Assembly: GCF_021284765.1 (NCBI RefSeq)
Contig: NZ_CP089924.1
Span: forward strand, 3,986,001 to 4,050,000
Direction of reading: 5' to 3'
Length of the DNA: 64,000 nucleotides
Source of the DNA: Lysobacter sp. 5GHs7-4
GTDB lineage: Bacteria > Pseudomonadota > Gammaproteobacteria > Xanthomonadales > Xanthomonadaceae
Positions 55,306 to 62,746 of the stretch are shown piece after piece. A program made the position numbers and the translations under genes. Each line of letters opens with the position of its first letter. The first letter of the stretch is position 1. Below the pieces are notes generated by a model that did not search any database, had not been told where the DNA came from, and saw only the letters and a program-made list of their open reading frames with translations.

Positions 55306-55760
55306 TCGGCCCCCAAGGCGTACGTGCATCGACATGGCGTCTGCGCGCATGCCGAACCCGAAGGGTGTGGCGACGCAGGGATCGATGCGGCCTACCTAGT
55401 ATGCAAGCTCGCCCCGCGCCTGCCACGCGGGCAGCGCCGAGCTGCGACCGCCGTCACCGCCGACCCGCGTGCGGCCGCGGCGCCGCGCGGGCGTCCATAC
55501 GGATTCTTCCGGCCGGCAGCAGCCAATGTGACGCATAACGTCAGCACAGCCTCGCGCACTGACAAAAAAGGGCAGCCGACCCCTACAGCGGACCCGTCCT
55601 AATTGTGATCGAATTTTCTTTTTAGAGATTTTATCGTCCTAATCAGGCTGGCATGAGTTGTGCGTGATACCTAGGGCACGTCCCGCTGGATTGGCAGGCG
55701 ACGGATCGTCGAGCGGTCCCGGCTGGCGTGCGAAGACCGCCACCCCTAGGAAAAAAACCC
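55306..55760. other. Intergenic region with first pilin promoter
   Basis: This spacer is between the divergent glycosyltransferase operon and pilin 1. Apart from the sigma-54 promoter (55649-55664) it shows AT-rich sequence at about 55600-55645 (AATTTTCTTTTTAGAGATTTTATC), unlike the GC-rich surroundings. This may be a PilR or IHF binding region. No gene seen. Confidence 0.65.
55649..55664 (+). promoter_or_regulatory. Sigma-54 promoter of pilin 1
   Basis: TGGCATGAGTTGTGCG: the -24 GG and -12 GC have the required 12-base offset. It lies about 97 bases upstream of the pilin ATG, preceded by AT-rich sequence. Confidence 0.85.
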
Positions 55761-56180
55761 ATGAAAAACAATCAGCAAGGCTTCACCCTGATCGAACTGA
55801 TGATCGTCATCGCGATCCTGGGCATCCTGATCGCCATCGCCCTGCCGGCCTACCAGGACTACACCATCCGCACCAAGAACACCGAGTGCCTGAACGTCGC
55901 CGCGGCCGCCAAGCTGGCCGTGTCCGAGACCGCCCAGGATCGTGGCTCGCTGAACCTGGTCACCGACACCAACACCGGCTACTCCTTCACCGCCAGCGAC
56001 TACTGCAGAGAGGTCAAGGTCAACGCCAACGGTGTGATCGGGATGGTAACCAAGAGCACCGGTGCCGCCGCCGACGCTGCTCACACCCTGACCCCCACCA
56101 TGCCGGCCGGCTCGGGCCGCATCGAGTGGAAGTGCGAGTCGAACGCCCCGGACTCGCAGGTCCCGGCCGAGTGCCGCTGA
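55761..56180 (+). CDS. pilA: Type IV major pilin paralogue 1
   Basis: The 139-residue prepilin starts MKNNQQG, then [30 protein letters not shown]: cleavage by PilD after Gly7, methylation of Phe8, Glu12 at mature position 5. The globular part has the four conserved cysteines (ECLN, SDYC, EWKC, ECR). It differs from pilins 2 and 3 at about a dozen positions, mostly in the middle ([22 protein letters not shown]). It has its own sigma-54 promoter and a terminator (56206-56232). Confidence 0.96.
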   Translation: MKNNQQGFTLIELMIVIAILGILIAIALPAYQDYTIRTKNTECLNVAAAAKLAVSETAQDRGSLNLVTDTNTGYSFTASDYCREVKVNANGVIGMVTKSTGAAADAAHTLTPTMPAGSGRIEWKCESNAPDSQVPAECR

Positions 56181-56205
56181 TCTCGGTCTAACCGCGCTCC
56201 ATTCA

Positions 56206-56232
56206 AAGCCCCGGTGCGCCGGGGCTTTTTTT
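56206..56232 (+). terminator. Terminator after pilin 1
   Basis: AAGCCCCGG, TGCG loop region, CCGGGGCTT and seven T's, 26 bases after the stop codon. Confidence 0.9.
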
Positions 56233-56421
56233 GTATCGAAAATTATAAAGCCTTGATATGGATTAATTTTCTTTAATTGAAATATTGCAACCTGATCAGA
56301 GATGTATCCCCAATATGACTTCCTGGTGCCTGCGCTTGTTCACCAATTAACTGCGACTGCGCTCTCATTCGACATATCGGCACCCTCTGGGCAGTGTTTT
56401 CGAGACTTTGTGTGGCCTTGT

Positions 56422-56437
56422 TGGCATGGGTTGTGCG
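56422..56437 (+). promoter_or_regulatory. Sigma-54 promoter of pilin 2
   Basis: TGGCATGGGTTGTGCG with correct GG-to-GC spacing, about 100 bases upstream of the ATG; it differs from the pilin 1 promoter at one position. Confidence 0.85.
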
Positions 56438-56536
56438 TAAGCTTTCCGTGCACGTGCAGTTACGCACGGCAGCCGACGGACCGCAAAAGCCGGGCCAGCA
56501 GGCACGTGAAGTTCACCACTCCTAGGGGAAACACCA

Positions 56537-56956
56537 ATGAAGAACAACCAGCAAGGCTTCACCCTGATCGAACTGATGATCGTCATCGCGATCCTGGGCA
56601 TCCTGATCGCCATCGCTCTGCCGGCGTACCAGGACTACACCATCCGCACCAAGAACACCGAGTGCCTGAACGTCGCCGCGGCCGCCAAGCTGGCCGTGTC
56701 CGAAACCGCCCAGGACCGTGGTTCGCTGAACCTGGTCACCTCGACCAACACCGGCTACTCCTTCACCGCCAGCGACTACTGCAACCGCGTTGAAGTCGGC
56801 GCCAACGGCGTGATCGGCATGACCACCCGCAGCACCGGCGCCGCCGCTGACGCCGTGCACACCCTGACCCCGGCCATGCCGGCTGGTTCGGGCCGCATCG
56901 AGTGGACCTGCGCCTCGACCGCTCCGGACTCGCAGATTCCGGCCGAGTGCCGCTAA
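56537..56956 (+). CDS. Type IV major pilin paralogue 2
   Basis: The 139-residue prepilin has the same leader (MKNNQQG) and N-terminal helix as pilin 1, with the variable middle [23 protein letters not shown] and tail [18 protein letters not shown]. It is almost the same as pilin 3, differing at about seven positions including the leader. It has its own sigma-54 promoter, and two hairpin terminators follow (56981-57009, 57021-57048). AGGGG precedes the ATG. Confidence 0.96.
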   Translation: MKNNQQGFTLIELMIVIAILGILIAIALPAYQDYTIRTKNTECLNVAAAAKLAVSETAQDRGSLNLVTSTNTGYSFTASDYCNRVEVGANGVIGMTTRSTGAAADAVHTLTPAMPAGSGRIEWTCASTAPDSQIPAECR

Positions 56957-56980
56957 GCCTTACGTAAGTGCTGCATACGA

Positions 56981-57048
56981 AACCCCGGTTCGCCGGGGTT
57001 TCGTTTTTTGTGAACCCATGACCCCGGCTTGCCGGGGTTTTGCGTTTT
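56981..57048 (+). terminator. Two successive terminators after pilin 2
   Basis: Hairpin AACCCCGG/CCGGGGTT with T-run at 56981-57009, and a second near-copy ACCCCGGC/GCCGGGGT with TTTTGCGTTTT at 57021-57048. Confidence 0.85.
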
Positions 57049-57136
57049 CGGGCACGTACGCACCCTGCTTGAAGCATCACGTATGCAAACGATGCGTATA
57101 TCGAGCGCCAGCATCTACACGTACATACGCCAAAAT

Positions 57137-57152
57137 TGGCATGGTTTATGCA
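57137..57152 (+). promoter_or_regulatory. Sigma-54 promoter of pilin 3
   Basis: TGGCATGGTTTATGCA with correct GG-to-GC spacing, about 83 bases upstream of the ATG. Confidence 0.82.
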
Positions 57153-57234
57153 TCGCTAATACGTAGTGCGTGCGGTCGCACGACTGCCGCCGGAGCGCAC
57201 GCCGCGCACACGTGAATTCAACAGGGGACACACC

Positions 57235-57651
57235 ATGAACAAGCAGCAAGGCTTCACTCTGATCGAACTGATGATCGTCATCGCGATCCTGGGCATCCTG
57301 ATCGCCATCGCCCTGCCGGCGTACCAGGACTACACCATCCGCACGAAGAACACCGAGTGCCTGAACGTCGCCGCGGCCGCCAAGCTGGCCGTGTCGGAGA
57401 CCGCCCAGGACCGCGGTTCGCTGAACCTGGTCACCTCGACCAACACCGGCTACTCCTTCACCGCCAGCGACTACTGCAACCGCGTCGCGGTCGGCGCCAA
57501 CGGCGTGATCGGCATGACCACCCGCAGCACCGGCGCCGCCGCCAACGCCGTGCACACCCTGACCCCGGCCATGCCGGCCGGTTCGGGCCGCATCGAGTGG
57601 ACCTGCACCTCCAACGCTCCGGACTCGCAGATTCCGGCCGAGTGCCGCTAA
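57235..57651 (+). CDS. Type IV major pilin paralogue 3
   Basis: The 138-residue prepilin has leader MNKQQG, cleaved before FTLIELMIV. Compared with pilin 2 it shows Glu to Ala in CNRVAVG, Asp to Asn in AAANAVH and TCTSNAP for TCASTAP; the rest is the same. Own sigma-54 promoter; terminator at 57675-57703. Just downstream (125 bases) is the first of three GT-C genes. Confidence 0.96.
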   Translation: MNKQQGFTLIELMIVIAILGILIAIALPAYQDYTIRTKNTECLNVAAAAKLAVSETAQDRGSLNLVTSTNTGYSFTASDYCNRVAVGANGVIGMTTRSTGAAANAVHTLTPAMPAGSGRIEWTCTSNAPDSQIPAECR

Positions 57652-57674
57652 GCCTCACCTAAGCGCTGCACACG

Positions 57675-57703
57675 AAACCCCGGTCCGCCGGGGTTTCTCT
57701 TTT
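57675..57703 (+). terminator. Terminator after pilin 3
   Basis: AAACCCCGG/CCGGGGTTT hairpin followed by CTCTTTT. Some read-through into the GT-C gene 74 bases on is likely, since that gene has no clear promoter of its own. Confidence 0.85.
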
Positions 57704-57776
57704 GCGGCTTGCGCCATTGCATGCCGCCGGTCGCCACCGTTAGCCTCAGCAACCCACGAACGAAGGCCTTCCTCGC

Positions 57777-59720
57777 ATGCGCGTCAGATTGTTGTTGCTC
57801 GCAGCGATGCTGGTGTCCGTCGCGATCTACTGGCCCGGGCTCACCGGACCGTTCGTGCTCGACGACAACGCCGCCTTCGGCGCCCTGCACGGCTGGCTGG
57901 CCGGCAAAGCCTCCTGGCAGGAAGTGGTGCCCGGCAATGCGTCCTGGTTGTATGCGCGTCCGGTGTCGATGCTCAGCTTCATGCTCAGCGGCTGGTTGGG
58001 CGGCGATGCACCCTTCTCCTACAAGCTGGGCAATCTCATCGTCCATCTGGTCTGCGGCGCGCTCGGCTGGCAGGTGCTGCGCCGCGTGCTGGCGCGCGAC
58101 ACGCGCCTGGCGCCGCACGCGGATCTGATCGCCGCGTTGCTGACCATGTTGTGGCTGCTGCATCCGCTGCATGCCAGCACCGTGCTCTACGCCGTGCAGC
58201 GCATGGCCCAGCTCAGCACGCTGTTTGTGCTCGCGTCGCTGTGGACCTATCTGCAGGCGCGGCAGGCGCTCGATCAAGGACGCCTGCGCCCGGCCTTGGC
58301 GCTGTTGTTCCTGCTCTGCCCGCTGCTGATGCTGGCCGGCCTGCTCAGCAAGCAAAACGGCGCGGTCGCGCCGGCCTTGTGCCTGGTGCTGGAACTGGCC
58401 TACTTCCGCGGTCCGCGCCCGAAGCCGGTGTGGGCGTTCTTCGGCCTGAGTCTGGTGCTGCCCCTGCTGGGCGCAGCGGCGCTGCTGACGTTCGCGGCCG
58501 AACGCCTGCTCGACGGCTATGCCGAATGGGATTTCACTCTGGGCCAGCGTCTGCTGACTCAGGCCCGCGCGCTGGTCGACTACCTGGGCACCCTGCTGCT
58601 GCCGTACGCGCCGCGCATGGGCCTGTACACCGACGACTTCGCCACCTCCACCGGCCTGCTGTCGCCGCCGTCGACGCTGTTCGCGCTGCTGCTGCTGGCC
58701 GCGATCAGCGTGGCCGCGATCGCGCTGCGCAAGCGCGCGCCCAGCCTGTTCGCGGGCTGGTTCTTCTTCCTGGTCGCGCACGGCGTGGAGTCCAGCTTCC
58801 TGCCGATCGAGATGTACTACGAACACCGCAACTACCTGCCCTCGATCGGTGTGCTGCTGGCCGTGGCCGGACTGGGCGCGCTGGCGCCGCGCCGTGCCGA
58901 TTCGGCGTCCGGACCCAACCGCCTGGCGCTGGCCGCGGTGATCGGCCTGGCCGCGGTGCTGGCGTTCGCCACCCTGGGGCGCGCCCTGGTTTGGCGCCAC
59001 TACGACACCATCGTGATGCAGGCGCTGAAGTTCCATCCCGACTCGATGCGCGCGCACCTGGACCTGTCGACGCTGGCACTGCTGGGCGGCAAATACGATG
59101 AAAGCGAACGGCTGCTTATGCAACTCGCCAAGAGCCCGACGCCCCGCAACCGCCTGATGGCCAACCTCAACCTGGTCACCACCCAGTGCCTGCGCGACGG
59201 CAAGGCCGATCGCGCCCTGCTGCAGCGCGCGCTGGTCGATGCGCAGCCGCAGCTGACCATCTTCGAATCGCAAACCCTGATGCAGATGGCCAAGGTCGCT
59301 GGCAAGGGCTGTGGCGAGGTGAGCCTGCTGGACATGGCGCAAACCACGGAAAAACTGATCGACGTCGCGCACGCGCAACCCGACGGCTTGCGATCCAAGT
59401 GGGTGACGCGCGCGATCGCCGCCGAGTTCTACGCCCGCGCCCGCCACTGGCAGCAGGCCGAAGCGCAGGCCGCGCTGGCCTGGAGGCCGGGCGCGGACTT
59501 CGCGGTCGGCGAAATGCTGGTGCGCCTGTACCTGCAAAACGGCAAGCTGGCCGAGGCTGAACGCACCTACGCCAGCCTGCAGGTGCAAACCCGCTCTTAC
59601 GACGGCGGGGGGCAGAAATACTTGCGCGAACTGCGCACCGCCATCGATCAGCGGCGCCAGCGCGATGCGACCCGGGCCGCTCAGCGTGCCGCCGCCAAGG
59701 GACCGGCCCCGTCGCCCTGA
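57777..59720 (+). CDS. GT-C membrane glycosyltransferase 1, TMTC/TfpW-like, with C-terminal TPR-like region
   Basis: The 647-residue product has about 11 membrane helices in residues 1-400 and a soluble helical C-terminal half resembling TPR repeats (about 410-640). The first outer loop, WPGLTGPFVLDD, holds the Asp29-Asp30 pair typical of GT-C active sites. LYAVQRMAQLSTLF, LLSKQNGAVAP, LYTDDFATSTGLLSP and MYYEHRNYLPSIG are shared by all three paralogues. GT-C enzymes use lipid-linked sugars on the periplasmic side; beside a pilin gene this suggests pilin glycosylation, like P. aeruginosa TfpW. The tail is basic (RRQRDATRAAQRAAAKG). Which pilin is modified is unknown. Confidence 0.85.
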   Translation: MRVRLLLLAAMLVSVAIYWPGLTGPFVLDDNAAFGALHGWLAGKASWQEVVPGNASWLYARPVSMLSFMLSGWLGGDAPFSYKLGNLIVHLVCGALGWQVLRRVLARDTRLAPHADLIAALLTMLWLLHPLHASTVLYAVQRMAQLSTLFVLASLWTYLQARQALDQGRLRPALALLFLLCPLLMLAGLLSKQNGAVAPALCLVLELAYFRGPRPKPVWAFFGLSLVLPLLGAAALLTFAAERLLDGYAEWDFTLGQRLLTQARALVDYLGTLLLPYAPRMGLYTDDFATSTGLLSPPSTLFALLLLAAISVAAIALRKRAPSLFAGWFFFLVAHGVESSFLPIEMYYEHRNYLPSIGVLLAVAGLGALAPRRADSASGPNRLALAAVIGLAAVLAFATLGRALVWRHYDTIVMQALKFHPDSMRAHLDLSTLALLGGKYDESERLLMQLAKSPTPRNRLMANLNLVTTQCLRDGKADRALLQRALVDAQPQLTIFESQTLMQMAKVAGKGCGEVSLLDMAQTTEKLIDVAHAQPDGLRSKWVTRAIAAEFYARARHWQQAEAQAALAWRPGADFAVGEMLVRLYLQNGKLAEAERTYASLQVQTRSYDGGGQKYLRELRTAIDQRRQRDATRAAQRAAAKGPAPSP

Positions 59721-59857
59721 ACGGCCACGCCGGTATCGGGCCGGCCGCAGATGCAAGTTGTCCAGCAGCGTCATATGCCGACGTTACGGGCGTCGTCGCG
59801 CGTCCCTCGACGGGCTGAACGGTGCCGCGACCATGACCGCCGTCACAAGCGCGGACT

Positions 59858-59873
59858 TGGCATGCTCTTTGCA
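59858..59873 (+). promoter_or_regulatory. Sigma-54 promoter of pilin 4
   Basis: TGGCATGCTCTTTGCA: the best match of the four to TGGCAC-N5-TTGCA, about 88 bases upstream of the ATG. Confidence 0.88.
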
Positions 59874-59960
59874 GAAGTATTGATTCAGGGGGGATCGTTG
59901 CCGACGCGGAACCAGGGTTCCGGCGGCTCCGACCCGAATCGAGCTCACTGGAGAGGGTCC

Positions 59961-60389
59961 ATGAACAAGCGCCACGCCGAGGGTTTCACCCTCATCGAAC
60001 TCATGATCGTGATCGCCATCCTCGGCATCCTGATCGCCATCGCGCTGCCGGCTTACCAGGACTACTCGATCCGCACCAAGAACTCCGAGTGCTTGCACAT
60101 TTCCGCCGGCGCCAAGCTCGCCGTGGCGGAAACCGCGCACTCCGCCGAAGGCCTGAACAACATCACCGCGACCAGCACCGGCTTCTCCTTCACTGGCAGC
60201 GATTACTGCGCCAGCGTCGAAGTAATGGCAGGCGGCACCGTCAGGTCGGTCACGCGCAGCACGGGCGGGCCGATAACCACCTTCGAACTGGATCCGGAAA
60301 GCACCCAGAACAGCGGTCGTATCGAATGGACCTGCACCGCCAGCGGCCAAGACAACGATTCGCAGCTGCCGGCAGAATGCCGCGGCTGA
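59961..60389 (+). CDS. Type IV pilin paralogue 4, divergent
   Basis: The 142-residue prepilin (leader MNKRHAEG, then [14 protein letters not shown]) keeps the N-terminal helix but differs from pilins 1-3 in the globular part: [91 protein letters not shown]. The four cysteines and the C-terminal LPAECRG are kept. Its own sigma-54 promoter; GGAGAGGG precedes the ATG. It lies between GT-C 1 and GT-C 2, so each GT-C may be paired with a pilin. Confidence 0.95.
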   Translation: MNKRHAEGFTLIELMIVIAILGILIAIALPAYQDYSIRTKNSECLHISAGAKLAVAETAHSAEGLNNITATSTGFSFTGSDYCASVEVMAGGTVRSVTRSTGGPITTFELDPESTQNSGRIEWTCTASGQDNDSQLPAECRG

Positions 60390-60415
60390 GTCCGCCTTAA
60401 CGATACGAACAGACC

Positions 60416-60442
60416 CCGACGGCCGCGCAATGCGGCCGTCGG
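60416..60442 (+). terminator. Hairpin after pilin 4
   Basis: CCGACGGCCGC, five-base loop, GCGGCCGTCGG: a perfect 11-bp stem 26 bases after the stop, without a clear T-run, so perhaps only a weak terminator or an mRNA stabiliser. Confidence 0.6.
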
Positions 60443-60578
60443 CGCGAATGGGCCCGGCGTTGCGCATTCGCGTCGCCGCGCTGGACAGCGCGAACGGCGA
60501 TGACGCACGATCGCCCCGCCCACTCCACCCCGCCCACCCCGCGCTTACGGCGAACGGTCGGCCCATCCGCAGCCGACC

Positions 60579-62540
60579 ATGCCCTCCGACTCCGAGTCCG
60601 CCTCCGCAGTGCCCACGCCCGCAAGCCCGGTTTCCGCCGACGGCCGCTACGCGCGCATGGCCGCCTTCGCCCTGGCCGCGCTGGCGCTGGCGACGTTCGC
60701 GATCTACTGGCGCGGACTGACCGGCCCCTTCCTGCTCGACGACGGCGTCACCTTCCCGGTGATCGAACGCTGGCTCGCCGGCCAGGCGAGTTACGCCGAA
60801 GCCGTGCTGGGCCGCGGCTCGCCGTGGGCCGGACGGCCGGTGGCGATGGCCAGCTTCGCGCTGAACGCCGCCCTCGGCGGCTTCGCGCCATTCTCGTTCA
60901 AGCTCGGCAACCTGCTCATCCATCTGCTGTGCGGCGTGCTGGTCTGGCAGCTGCTGCGCCGCCTGCTCGCGTTGGATCCGCGCCTGAGCGGCCAGGCCCG
61001 ATTGCTGGCGACGATCGCCAGCGGACTGTGGCTGCTGCATCCGATCCAGGTCAGCACCGTGCTGTATTCGGTGCAGCGCATGGCTCAGCTGAGCACGATG
61101 CTGGTACTCGCGGCGGTGCTGGTCTATGTGCTCGCGCGGCAGGAGCTCGCCGCCGGGCAAACGCGGCCGGCGCGCTCGAAACTGTTTCTGACCTTTCCGC
61201 TGCTGGTGCTGCTGGGCCTGCTCAGCAAGCAGAACGCGGCGGTGGCGCCGCTGTTGTGCACGGTCGTGGAATGGGGCTGCTTCAAGCGCGACGCCGCCGC
61301 GTCGCGACCGCTGCGGGCATTCTTCGGCGTGTTCCTGCTCGCGCCGGCGGCGCTGGCGCTGCTGTCGCTGGCCGTTGCGCCGCAATGGCTGCTGGGCGGC
61401 TACTCGGAATGGGCGTTCACCCTGCCGCAGCGCCTGCTCAGCGAGCCGCGCGCGCTGATGGCCTACCTGGGCCAGATCGTGCTGCCGCACGGCCCCTCGC
61501 TGGGCCTGTACACCGACGACTTCGCCACCTCGACCGGCCTGCTTTCGCCGGTCTCCACGCTGAGCTCGATCGTCGCGCTGGTCGCCATCAGCGTCGCGGC
61601 CTGGGCGTGGCGGGCGGCGGCGCCCAGCGCCTGCGTGGGCTGGTTCTTCTTCCTCGCCGCGCACGCCGTGGAATCGACGTTCCTGCCGGTCGAGCTGTAC
61701 TACGAACACCGAAATTACCTGCCGCTGGCGGGCCTAGCGCTGGCGGCGGTCGGTCTGACCGCGCTGCTGCCCGAGCGTCTGCAGGCCCGTCCCGCGTACC
61801 GCCTGCAGGTACTGGCGGTGGCCGCGCTGGCGATCGTATCGCTGGCCGCGATCACCGCCTCGCGGGTATCGGTCTGGCGCAGCATGGACACGATCGCGTC
61901 CGAAGGCCTGCGCGAACATCCGCAGTCGCTGCGCGCGCGCTACGACTTCAGCGGCGTGCTGCTGGCGCGCGGCGATCTGCGCGGCAACATCGCCCTGATG
62001 CAGAACTTGGCGGCCAGCCCGGACCTGCGTCAGCGCTGGCTGGGGCGCATCAACCTCATCACCGCGCGCTGTCGCGCCGGCCAGGTTTCCGATCGCGGCG
62101 CATTGGCGGAACTGGTCGCGCAGGCGCCGCCCAGCACGACCGTGTTCGATGTGCAGGCGCTGCGTCTGCTGGCGCGCTTCAATGCCGCTCAGGGCTGCGG
62201 TTTCGAATCGCGCGAGTTGGCCGCGGCCATCGTCCGCGTGCTGGACGCCATGCGCGCTCAGCCCGAATCCTCGCGACCGAAGTGGCTGCTGCGCCTGCTC
62301 GCCGCGGAGATCTACGCCGGCACCGGCGATCTGGCCGCCTCGCGAGCGCAGGCCGAACGGGCCTGGACCGCCAGCGGCGATCTGCCCACCGGCACCTTGC
62401 TGGCCAAGGTCATGGCCGCGCAGGGCGCAGACGCGTCGGCGATCGCAGTGTTGGGCGAGTTGGAGCGCCGCATGAAGCCCTACGACAGCCGCGGCCAGGC
62501 CGAGCTGGCGGCGATACGCGCCATGCTGGCCGCGCCCTGA
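60579..62540 (+). CDS. GT-C membrane glycosyltransferase 2, TMTC/TfpW-like
   Basis: The 653-residue paralogue of GT-C 1 has an extra N-terminal leader (MPSDSESASAVPTPASPVSADG), then WRGLTGPFLLDDG (active-site Asp pair), LYSVQRMAQLSTMLV, LLSKQNAAVAP, LYTDDFATSTGLLSP and LYYEHRNYLPLAG, and a helical C-terminal half (about 410-650) with less similarity to GT-C 1. Membrane helices fill the first 420 residues. It starts 190 bases after pilin 4. The diverged C-terminal half may decide which pilin or sugar is used; that is inference. Confidence 0.85.
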   Translation: MPSDSESASAVPTPASPVSADGRYARMAAFALAALALATFAIYWRGLTGPFLLDDGVTFPVIERWLAGQASYAEAVLGRGSPWAGRPVAMASFALNAALGGFAPFSFKLGNLLIHLLCGVLVWQLLRRLLALDPRLSGQARLLATIASGLWLLHPIQVSTVLYSVQRMAQLSTMLVLAAVLVYVLARQELAAGQTRPARSKLFLTFPLLVLLGLLSKQNAAVAPLLCTVVEWGCFKRDAAASRPLRAFFGVFLLAPAALALLSLAVAPQWLLGGYSEWAFTLPQRLLSEPRALMAYLGQIVLPHGPSLGLYTDDFATSTGLLSPVSTLSSIVALVAISVAAWAWRAAAPSACVGWFFFLAAHAVESTFLPVELYYEHRNYLPLAGLALAAVGLTALLPERLQARPAYRLQVLAVAALAIVSLAAITASRVSVWRSMDTIASEGLREHPQSLRARYDFSGVLLARGDLRGNIALMQNLAASPDLRQRWLGRINLITARCRAGQVSDRGALAELVAQAPPSTTVFDVQALRLLARFNAAQGCGFESRELAAAIVRVLDAMRAQPESSRPKWLLRLLAAEIYAGTGDLAASRAQAERAWTASGDLPTGTLLAKVMAAQGADASAIAVLGELERRMKPYDSRGQAELAAIRAMLAAP

Positions 62541-62746
62541 CGTTCGCACAGCGGCGTGCGCGGCACCACAGATTGCAAGCGCATGCCACGGAGGCCGCGA
62601 ACGGATGCGCTACAGTCGCCGCGGGGAAACGACCGGACGCACCATGACCGTTGCAACGACCATCGCCACGGTGGCGACCTGCCTTGCGCCGACGGCGCCG
62701 CTGCCGTGTTCGCGTTGCCGCTGCCGTTGCATCCGCCTGCCGCGCC

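Larger units (their letters stand above)
56181..56536. other. Intergenic region: pilin 1 terminator and pilin 2 promoter
   Basis: The 356-base spacer contains the pilin 1 terminator, a very AT-rich patch (about 56234-56290) and the sigma-54 promoter of pilin 2 (56422-56437). No gene seen. Confidence 0.7.

Noticed and set aside
56181..56536. Short frame around 56302 running into pilin 2
   Set aside because: Off-frame extension through the promoter region; after the spacer it reads pilin 2 in the wrong frame.
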